Positions 8,946 to 16,531 of a stretch of 16,531 bases of DNA are shown one piece after another (the stretch's first letter is position 1; the number at the start of each line of letters is the position of its first letter). The notes below the pieces were generated by a model. That model ran no database searches. It had not been told where the DNA came from and saw only the letters and a list, made by a program, of their open reading frames with translations. Position numbers and translations under genes: made by a program. Source of the stretch: Mucidula mucida (lineage: Eukaryota > Basidiomycota > Agaricomycetes > Agaricales > Physalacriaceae); the NCBI GenBank assembly GCA_015501055.1, contig JADNYV010000749.1, positions 1 through 16,531 on the forward strand. Direction: 5' to 3'.

Positions 8946-9308
8946 ATCTCGAGCTACCTTGCACGCATGCTTTGGGAGTGTTGTCCGACGGCGCGTGCAA
9001 ATCTAGAGGCGATCTTGTTTGCAAAATCGCCACCTAATCGTTTGCGCCGCCCTCCTAAAATGAGACATTAGCGCGGAAAGAACTCTTTCGCTACGCTACA
9101 CTGCTTCGATCGCATCTGATACTTAAAGTTGCGAGCTGCAAATTTCCAAAAGCCCTGGTCCGCTTCCCTGTGGTGGCGTTTCCTTCGATTGATCATATGG
9201 AAGTGTCCGTGCTCTCCTTTCGCTCGTTTCGTGTCTGCGCCCCTTACGAATGATGACTTTCATATAAGAAGAGGTTTCTATGACGGTGCTAATCTTTGCA
9301 GTATCATC
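8946..9308 (+). other. spacer and probable 5'UTR of the 14-exon membrane gene
   Basis: No gene is recognised. Directly before the ATG at 9309 there is a branch-like GCTAATC and an acceptor CTTTGCAG (ending 9302), which suggests a 5'UTR intron or an unplaced first exon. Its donor could not be fixed. Confidence 0.35.
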
Positions 9309-10919
9309 ATGTTCGACACTCAGTACACTGTCGATGTAGGCTTCAAGACCGAGAAGCCGTAGGTCTTTTCTTCGCAAATGATACGAGGCTAATGTGTACG
9401 CAGGTTCGTTCCTCTGACAATAACACGAGGCGATATTATGCTCGGGTCTATTGCTTTTGGATTCTATGCAAGTTGTCCGTAGGGGGGGATTCCCCAACAT
9501 CGTCTTACCGTGCCATATTTAGTTCGGGTTCGCTATCCACGTCTTCTGGACGGCTGTCAAGGAAACGCGTCGCGCCTCAAGGGTAAGCGCGCTAGCTCGT
9601 TTATCGTGGCAGGCTCTAATGCGCTAACTAGTTTTCGCCCTACATCTTCATGATATGGCTTGAGATCTTGGCGAACACGACATATGCGGTACGCATCAAT
9701 TTCTCGCCATCTCACAGTCCTTGAAATTCTTACCTAGATCATTGCCTGGCTTTACCTGTGCGTATTCATCGAGAAGCCCGGCGCGGATGAGTCTGACGGT
9801 CAAGTGGCAGAGCGGAATTCATACCGCCAAGTATCTGGTTCTTCCTGGCTTGCATCATCTGCTGGATTGCACAGGTTAGTCCCCGCGATCAGTTTTGGAA
9901 ATCGGCCGACGGTCCATTTGACATGCTTTGCAGGTGCAATGCCTGATGCTCATCATTGTCAATAGACTGTGCATTCTGTTCTCAGCCCCAAGGAAGCGGG
10001 TGAGTGTTCATTTTCGCAGGTCTTCGGATCTCATCCTCGGATCGTTTTAGGCGCTACTCAAGTACTCTGTAGCTGGACTGGTTACTTTAATATCAATATC
10101 CACGGCTTGCATCTGTGAGTCGTTCTTTATCGAGCCCGGCCGTGGATCTCATCGTGTCCTTTGTAGGGATCCCCGCTCAGTTACAGATCAACCACACGTA
10201 CATCAGGGTAGGATCTTCTCCCAATTTATGAAGCTGGGATCTGAATGAGCGATTGGCAGACGGACAAGTGGTATGACCGGTTCGAGAAGTCTATCTATCT
10301 TCGTAAGTGCCACACACGTACAGATGGGATGGCGAGGAGTAACGGAGGATGATTACAGTCCTCGATGTCACTCTCAACATCCTGTTCATTCGATTGGTCA
10401 AAGGGCGGCTAGTCGATCATGGTTTGACGAAGTATAACAAGGTCATGAAGTGGGTCTCTCGTTACCCTTGGTTCACACTGTTTGTTGACTTTCCAAAGAT
10501 TCAACCAGCATATCATCGTTATATCGGTCGGGATGGATATTCTCTTGCTCGGAGTGACTGGACTGCGAAACCCTTTCGTGTACACTCAGGTGGGTTTTGA
10601 ATTGTCCTTTGTGTGCGGTGTGCTCATGTCTTGTAGTTCCACCCCATCACTTACATCGTGAAGCTGCAAATCGAGATGACCATGTCCCAACTGCTAATCA
10701 GAGTCGCCCGGTCCACTGGTATCAACGTCTACAACGAGGAGAAGGGGCACGTCAGCACCGAAAGCTACAGTCGTGGAACTGCTGCCGGTACACGATCACA
10801 AGGGCCAGTGTAAGTGTCGTCTCCGCCCGAGACGGTTCTGCGTGCTGAATGAACGCAGAGCTGTCCACATTGATACGCATATATACACCCACGGCGAGGC
10901 GGGGGATGAGTTTGGTTAG
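9309..10919 (+). CDS. seven-helix fungal membrane protein, 14 exons (318 aa), one missing base
   Basis: Exons: 9309-9358, 9404-9478, 9523-9582, 9632-9688, 9738-9757, 9811-9874, 9934-9999, 10051-10114, 10167-10207, 10260-10302, 10359-10449, 10499-10589, 10637-10809 and 10859-10919. The protein starts MFDTQYTVDVGFKTEKPF and passes helices around DIMLGSIAFGFYASC, FGFAIHVFWTAVKETRRASR, YIFMIWLEILANTTYA/IIAWLYL, SIWFFLACIICWIAQVQC, LKYSVAGLVTLISISTACIW, LLDVTLNILFIRLVKGRLVD and HIIVISVGMDILLLGVTGL. The cytosolic-like end includes NPFVYTQFHPITYIVKLQIE. The pattern is that of a family of integral membrane proteins common in basidiomycetes without known ligand or role. All junctions are in phase except exon 2/exon 3, where TGT CC must be followed by one extra base before TTCGGG; that base is missing. 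The total is 956 coding bases, one short of a multiple of three. No ligand or coupling motif is claimed. Confidence 0.82.
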
Positions 10920-11222
10920 TGTCCTTGTCCTTTCTCTCTGTACAAAGGCTTACCATGTACAAAGAAATGGACAACCGCGATAGTAAACCGACGGCACAAG
11001 GATCGGAGTCTACCAGAGAGGACATTAAAATAAACGACGCAACGGAGGTGTAAACTGGCTGTCGTCCCGTTTTCTGAAACTCATTGTACAATACCATAAT
11101 CACTCGTTAACCACTATATGCGCGATTGCCAGTGCTCCCCCAAAACGGTTTGACAAGCACGTGCCGACGCAGACTCGGAGGGCGATCGCCGATCATAGGT
11201 GTTTTTGTTAGTCGCCACCATC
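10920..11222. other. intergenic
   Basis: This lies between the membrane gene and RRM-like copy B. No supported gene is present; a minus-strand open frame at 10765-11103 overlaps real exons and has no motif. It presumably holds a 3'UTR and the promoter of copy B. The ATG context at 11223 (CCACCATCATGA) is favourable. Confidence 0.4.
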
Positions 11223-11968
11223 ATGAAGCTTCCGACGCGCCTGGCCCACAACTGGGCAAGAAAAACGCGTGCCACCTATAGCGTAACCGACAACGAACCT
11301 GTTCATATCTCAAAGCCCAAAGTCGAGGTCCCTGCTCATACAGTGCTCCTCAAAGCCTCGTCCGCTAGGATCACGCATCCCCGGCTTGAAGCAATCCTTG
11401 CTCGCTATGGCCAACTCTCGGGGCTAGTTATTACACCCTCCAATAAGGCGGCTCTCGCAATGTATATTGATCAGAAAGCTGTAGATTGCCTGACCGCCGA
11501 GAGAAACGAGATCCTTGTGCGCGACGCCAATGTTCAAGTCGAATCGAGTCTCGCGATAGACGACGTGACACACTCAACGAGAAGCGACATGCTCCGGCTC
11601 TCTCGGGTACCCGTTTCCTCAGGCGCTTCATTGCGTGAAGTTCTGGACGTATTGAGGCCCTTCAATGTGACTACTGTATATATGCGTGCGTTGCTTGTTC
11701 TATATCCTCCCGTGCCTGCTGGCCTGAAAGATGTATACATAGTCAGGAACAGAAACTTGGCTTATGCAAAGTTTGATAACCAGGAAGGCGCGGACAAGGC
11801 TCTTGCAGCGACGTGGTCCAAAGCAGGAGTCAGTCTACGCAATAACAGGATTTATGGCAACTATCATCCATCTGGTCCCCCCTCTTATCCCCAATGTGAG
11901 TCTCTCTTGCATCCATCGTGTGCTCCTGCGTTTACTCTGCGTACAAAGGGAGCAAACTTACAGTGTAA
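11223..11968 (+). CDS. protein with two RRM-like domains, copy B (about 211 aa)
   Basis: Exon 1 is 11223-11685, exon 2 is 11743-11895, and a short exon 3 at 11949-11968 (or 11964-11968) ends at TAA. Intron 1 (57 bases, donor GTGCGT, phase 1 after TTVYM) sits at exactly the same place as in copy A, which supports it. The N-terminus MKLPTRLAHNWARKTRATYS is basic and presequence-like. RRM-like domain 1 has VLLKASSARITHPRLEAILA and AALAMYIDQKAVDCL. Domain 2 has DMLRLSRVPVSSGASLREVL, then NLAYAKFDNQEGADKALAAT and NNRIYGNYHPSG. Unspliced, the frame stays open without a stop up to 12209 and ends in a hydrophobic stretch (FIGVTMVFLLLVSLWLNVL), so a longer form of 328 residues from the same ATG is possible. 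Role unknown; RNA binding is inferred from the fold pattern only. Confidence 0.66.
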
Positions 11969-12724
11969 CCGGCCTAGCATCATCCACTCGCCACATTTAC
12001 GGATGACAACCGGTATCTCAATTGCCCGTTCGGTCTGTACGACTCGACGAGGGCTTGCTGAAAGATCTGGCTATTCACGATATAAGTATACCCATCCTCC
12101 ATTCCCCATAAAGTACAAGACCGAGGGTCGGCGGTTTTTAGTTTTTATTGGTGTAACAATGGTTTTTCTACTTTTGGTGTCTTTATGGTTAAACGTTCTG
12201 CATTGGTGAGCACCTCTCACAATGGACGATTATCGAGAGGTGGCTTATCAGACATGCCAGCCGATTTTAACGTCAAGCAAACCCGAAACTGTTCATTCAT
12301 GCCATTTGACACAGTCATGGTCGGCTCAGGTCGTTACAATTGAAGAGTCAATATCGGCTGACACTTGGCAGATGGCAGCATCTCTTAGGATCTATCTCGA
12401 ATTTCACAACGTCTCCGCGGGAACTTATCACAATGGCCATGCAATCCATTGTGCTGCGTGTACATTATTTTACTATTTCATCATTGTGTGTTGAGATTTT
12501 CCAGATGAACAATGGCTTTACCGCAGACCAAGACGGATGCGGACGAATCACCCCTCACATGACCTCAATTGTTTCGGACGTTGTGTTGATGGATTGCTTC
12601 AAAATTCCCATAAGAAGAAACTCTTAACATCAATTGATGGTCCAAACACAAGCCAACAGATGGATTGCTTACCATATCTGACTATACAAAGCCCAATGAT
12701 CTAGCTCAACCGTCAAGGGTTGGG
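11969..12724. other. no gene recognised (contains possible read-through tail to 12209)
   Basis: The frame of RRM-like copy B continues open to 12209 if its second intron is kept. After that, overlapping plus-strand open frames at 12222-12494 and 12340-12627 have no recognisable motif. The right part is presumably upstream sequence of the Clp1-like gene. Confidence 0.4.
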
Positions 12725-12731
12725 TATAAAG
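12725..12731 (+). promoter_or_regulatory. TATA box of the Clp1-like gene
   Basis: TATAAAG lies 24 bases before an ATG at 12749 and 53 bases before the ATG at 12778. If transcription starts about 30 bases after TATA, the second ATG is the first one in the mRNA. This is one reason for choosing 12778. Confidence 0.4.
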
Positions 12732-12777
12732 TTCGATTGCGACGACCATGACCGACAACTACCTTTCCCGCCCAACA

Positions 12778-13773
12778 TGGTCAACGAAAACACTCCCCTC
12801 CGCCGCCGCAACTTCTCTATTCGCCACTTTTCTGGCCACGTCCAGCGTCGGTACAATGCGTACAAAACACCAGAGACCATCGCCCCCGCAACCTCTCGCG
12901 CAAGCGCAAGCAGCGCAAGGCTAGGGTCAACAACAACATCACTCTCAAATAAAGACCTTCATCACCTCCTCCCTCCCCACCCAGCCGAAGCAGGAGGCAA
13001 CAGTCCCCGTGCTCCTTCCCCGTCAGCTGATTCGCCCAGAACGCTGTCCGATGATGTTACAAATTCCCGAGATGGAAGATGCGCCGCCCCAGTTGTGCGC
13101 GACAGCTTTGCCACCTGTGGCCCACGGCTGTTCCGCGACCTTTCCATGGCGCAGACTCACGTCGACTCCACCACGCCCGCGCCATTCCCACCTCAATCAA
13201 GGTCACCGTGCCGGGCTGTGAGGCTCGCCCAACCCACGTCCTCGCCGCTTTCGCGCCCAAGACATCCAATGTGACCCTCTTCCCTGTCCACGACGTCGTG
13301 CTTGCCGCGCACTGCGAGAATTATCCCCGATGGTCGTGACAGAGCCTCTCCCAGCCGAACACGTCCCCGTGCAGCCTTTCTGCCTCCCCCATCCGCCATC
13401 ATATGGTCCTCTTTCCCAATACCTCTACACCACCGCCAAGACGTGCTTTTCTCCACTCTATGTGCACCAATGCCTGCGCCCAAATTCTTCCCGTCACAGG
13501 CTCATGTGTCGACTTCGGAGCCGCTTTCCCTGTCGATGGAGGACATGCGGGTGTTTTGCTCGTGAGCTCTCCGAGACGTACACGCAGCATAAGCTCTTGC
13601 AGTCCATCAGCAGATTCACGGGCTGTACAAGAACGTGGTGGCGCTAGGGATCCAGACGATGGCTTGTGGGAGGTCCTCGATGTCCTCTGGGGCGTCTACC
13701 TCACTGCCGTGGGATGGAAATCGAGGGCATCGCGGACTGGCGAGGTGCTTCCAACTTTTCAGCGGAAAATTGA
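12778..13773 (+). CDS. Clp1-like (clampless) protein, broken by about ten single-base shifts
   Basis: There is no intron, but the protein signal moves through the three plus frames in order. Readable blocks are: SRKRKQRKARVNNNITLK (basic, NLS-like); FITSSLPTQPKQEATVPVLL plus PRQLIRPER; VVRDSFATCGPRLFRDLSMA; IPTSIKVTVPGCEARPTHVL plus NVTLFPVHDVVLAAHCENYP; VPVQPFCLPHPPSYGPLSQY plus LYTT; RQDVLFSTLCAPMPAPKFFP; ARELSETYTQHKLLQS; QIHGLYKNVVALGI; and DDGLWEVLDVLWGVYLTAV. The order and the HGLYKNVVALG...DDGLWEVLDVLW end resemble Clp1 of mushrooms, which is required for clamp-cell formation under mating-type control. Breaks lie near 12895, 12948, 13040, 13176, 13328, 13434, 13555 (a gained T), 13608, 13652 and 13719. 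The start and the TGA at 13773 are best estimates. The family call rests on pattern memory. It is either an assembly-damaged gene or a young pseudogene. Confidence 0.55.
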
Positions 13774-14757
13774 TTTTTTGTCCATGCATTTTTCTTTTTA
13801 CTCTCATGCACACATCCCTATACCCCGCAATATCCTTATGTTCCTTAGATATGTCCTTACCTTACTGTTTCTACTATGGGGAGAAAGAAGAAGAAATACA
13901 AACAAACTTGTATAAACGAACTGCTCGATGTGAGAATGTTGAGTTGAGCACTTTGTCGTGTCGAGTATCCTTGCTAAACTGGGTACAACATGCTCGGCGT
14001 CGTTTTGTCCTCTCTTGTCACGACTTCGTCACCGTCCTGTTCGAGCTGTCGTGATCGCTCGTCTGATCCCACATCCCACTGGCAAAATGGAACAGCGGTG
14101 GCTCCGACGGGATGTGAACACCTAGGGAGATGGACTCACACAGGCTTCTGGAAAACTTGCAGCTGTGAACTTTCAATATATTGCAGGTGATAGATATGGT
14201 AGCGCAGGAAAGGTCTTTGTCCGTTCATTTGAGGGGCGATGCGTAGCCTGCGGTCGTTCAATTGCAACGCGTCCTACATTCAACTAATGACAGTAACACT
14301 GGATGTATACATCGAAGAAAAGCCTGATAGTATGACTGAGAAAGGCCTGTATAGAAGGCTAGAATGTCCAGGAAGGATACGTCTCGAATGCAATCCTGAA
14401 GAACGGCACATGAGGCGTACGTAGCTGCAAGGTTCTCCACATGCACATGAAGCAGTGCGGGTACAAGAGCACACCGAAGTATACGAGGTGATTGAAGAAG
14501 AAAAAGCAAGTCTTGAGTCTGCAGACTGTTCTCATATAAAAAGGAGGAGTCTGTAGCATTGGTACATTGCGTCCTACGAGCACTATAAGCAAGTTACAAA
14601 TATAGAGATATGAGTATTATGGGAGGCAATACGAAAATGACTAGGACAGGACATTGTTCTGAATTGGTTCTGAAAAGGAAGGTGTGTGCGTTTGTGTACG
14701 CGCCTGTAACGTGTTGGTCACAGTCACTGTTGACTCTTTCTCTTCCATCCCCCATCC
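13774..14757 (+). other. long intergenic region before the Spt21-like gene
   Basis: About 980 bases with only short, motif-free open frames on both strands. It starts with a T-rich stretch that looks like 3'UTR of the Clp1-like gene. TATAAAAA at 14535-14542 is the best TATA candidate for the downstream gene, about 215 bases before its ATG. No tRNA or repeat was recognised. Confidence 0.4.
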
Positions 14758-16531
14758 ATGGAGAAGCGGTTTTTGCGCATCCTGTATACCATCAATGCCG
14801 GGCACTATATCCTTGCGCGCTCGCTTACTTCTGTGGAGATTACCCTCATCTCCAACGCGGACGGGGCACCGCGCTATGGGTCGCTGTCGCTGAAGCGCTG
14901 TCTGACTACCGTCTGTCAGTCTAGTCCCGAGATTTTCCAGGATTTGTCGCAGAACGGCACACGCGACTTTTCGGTGTACTTACTGGATCCTCTTGAGGCG
15001 GATACTGCCCCGGAACAGCTCAACATATCCGACAATGGAGACGGTGCACGAGCAGCTGCTTCACAGGGCCGAGGAGTCGCGGTTGGTATGGGGCTGATGT
15101 CGTGGGGCTTGGAGTCGGAGGAGAGCGAAGAGGCAGCTGTGAACGGGACATTGACCAAACTACCCAACGGTTCCCCGGCCTTGGAAATCGTGCTGGCCCT
15201 TCGCGAAGTAAGGGTATTTCTCCCATTATTTTCGCGTTATTCAATGCTTTTAGACGATACGAATGTCCAAGTCCTTTCTTCCTGGTGGTTCGAAGGCGCT
15301 ATCCAAGCGTAAGTTGCACCCATTGTCGTTTTCCTCGTTCTCAAATACTCTTGCAGGAGAAAGACAGAACGCGGCGACGGCTGCCACCATCGCTGCAATT
15401 CACGAGCGTAAGGCTGCTGCTGCCGTTGCTCCTACCTCAAGGCCGAGAAAACCCAAGACAGTCTCCAAACCACCGTTGAGCAAGGCGGATACGCTCTTCT
15501 ATACTGGAAACATCCGTATTGAACCGGAAAAAGTCTCGTCTTCCCTTCCGTCTACCTCGACATCCACGCAAACCTCTACTACATGGAGAACTTCCTTCAT
15601 ATCTCGGTCAACCAGTCTTCCATCCACGACGCAGTCAGATGCCACCTGGAATACGTCGCAAGGTTCATCACGATTAGCCGCTCCTCTTGAAATTGAAACT
15701 GCCAGGCCCTCGATAAGGGCTGCCGCGCCTGTCCCGTCTGAGCAATCTATGGCACCACCAAAAGACAAGCCACGGTCTCGCCCCTCACACGATCTGCCAT
15801 TTACATATACCCCTCTAAACTTTCGAAAGAAAACAGAAACCACCTCACACGCCAGTGATCCCCCCCCAGCACCTGAGATAAATCCCGCCATATTACCTCA
15901 GCTTCTAACTATTCTGTCTGGTGCGCCCGTGTCGGATGCCTCACATCCAATGAATCGAGAGTTGCTTGCAGCTCTTGGTTCCATAGATGCCGCTAATAAA
16001 GGCGAGGACAACGCTGCTCTCATCCAGGCTTTGCAGGTCTTGTTGGCTTCTACACCCGCGCCGACGTCTCAACTATCGTCCACAGGCAGTGCAGCTCCTC
16101 TTGGCAAGGAAAATGTCAATCCCTCGAGACAAGAAGGAAAGTCGTCGTCGACATCCAGCAGTGCTTCTTCCTCTCCACAACGAACGGGTCTTGGACGTCC
16201 CTTTACTTCCAACGACGTCGCACGGAATCCTTTCGGGAACACAAGCGCCTCGCATCCGAAGAAGCGTACGTTAAGCGACTTTATGGGAAGTTCTGTACGG
16301 ACCGGCCAAGATCCTTTCACATCTCCCCCTCGCCCGGCGCATCGACGCCTGAGCGTAGAAATCGGTGGTTCGAGAAGTCAGCCGATTTATATTCCAGATT
16401 CCCCGCAGGCGCCCAGAGTCTCTGCCTCTTCCCCTGTCAGGCCCCACCTGCGAAATCGAGAAAGTATGTCGTTCCCGCGTGGGCGCGCACAGACACAGCC
16501 TTGCAACCTAGATTATCGGAGGAACGCCGCC
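14758..16531 (+). CDS. Spt21/Ams2-like histone-gene regulator, 3' partial
   Basis: Exons are 14758-15207, 15254-15308 and 15357 to the window end; 560 residues are seen and the frame is still open at the last base. The N-terminal 150 residues carry the Ams2/Spt21 N-terminal pattern: RFLRILYTINAGHYILARSL, then RYGSLSLKRCLTTVCQSSPE, DFSVYLLDPLEAD, GVAVGMGLMSWGLESEE and NGTLTKLPNGSPALEIVLAL. The rest is a long disordered Ser/Pro/Thr-rich region with an Ala-rich patch at about 175-190, GKENVNP, the motif KKRTLSDFM and IYIPDSPQAP. Spt21 in budding yeast and Ams2 in fission yeast activate histone genes in S phase; Ams2 also has a GATA zinc finger, which would lie beyond the window if present. The two introns (46 and 48 bases) have good signals. 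There are no frame breaks over 1.7 kb. Confidence 0.82.

Noticed and set aside
12749..12778. ATG at 12749 as start of the Clp1-like gene
   Set aside because: It is only 24 bases from the TATA box and would need one more frame shift than the ATG at 12778; still possible.
14258..14592. Minus-strand open frames in the region before the Spt21-like gene
   Set aside because: Short, rich in Cys/Phe and Leu in a pattern typical of random frames, no splice support and no family motif.
15499..15891. 130-codon minus-strand open frame
   Set aside because: It is antisense to the disordered part of the Spt21/Ams2-like gene, whose plus frame is open for the whole 1.17 kb exon.
1..16531. Transposons, CRISPR-like arrays, tRNA or rRNA genes
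   Set aside because: No reverse transcriptase, integrase or transposase motifs, terminal repeats, regularly spaced repeats or tRNA-like boxes were recognised on either strand by reading.

Overview
The window reads as nuclear DNA of a basidiomycete fungus, most likely a mushroom-forming Agaricomycete. The signs are many introns of about 46-60 bases with GTRNGT donors and YAG acceptors, very short exons, a DUF6534 seven-helix membrane protein, a Clp1-like (clampless) protein and a Spt21/Ams2-like protein. Most genes are split into small exons, so I rebuilt the exon-intron models by hand from reading frame, splice signals and family patterns. No database search was possible.

Layout: (1) 680-1201 (+), a six-exon gene for an 82-residue Cys-rich protein, behind a TATA box and CT-rich tract. 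(2) 1526-2008 (+), an unrecognised open frame. (3) 2261-3759 (+), a complete ten-exon DUF6534 membrane protein. (4) 5484-4367 (-), Dsc3, a subunit of the Golgi DSC ubiquitin ligase. It shares a 220-base divergent promoter with (5) 5705-6976 (+), a Vps62-family protein. (6) 8511-7798 (-) and 11223-11968 (+), two paralogous proteins with two RRM-like domains; a decayed third copy lies between them at about 8630-8945. (7) 9309-10919 (+), a fourteen-exon seven-helix membrane protein of unknown function, lying between the RRM copies. (8) about 12778-13773 (+), a Clp1-like gene broken by about ten one-base shifts. (9) 14758-16531 (+), a Spt21/Ams2-like histone-gene regulator that runs off the right end.

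The strongest unexpected signal is a series of single-base frame breaks, nearly all one-base losses and several at short homopolymers. There is one in dsc3, three in vps62, one in the 14-exon membrane gene and about ten in the Clp1-like gene. The protein signal resumes at once in the neighbouring frame, with conserved motifs intact. This fits uncorrected assembly indels better than old pseudogenes, but real recent decay of the Clp1-like gene is not excluded. The two RRM-like genes and their relic form a small local family with a conserved phase-1 intron. One member has an open frame through both introns that ends in a hydrophobic tail.

The genes do not form a pathway cluster. Dsc3 and Vps62 both belong to the endomembrane system; Clp1 and Spt21/Ams2 relate to sexual development and cell-cycle transcription.
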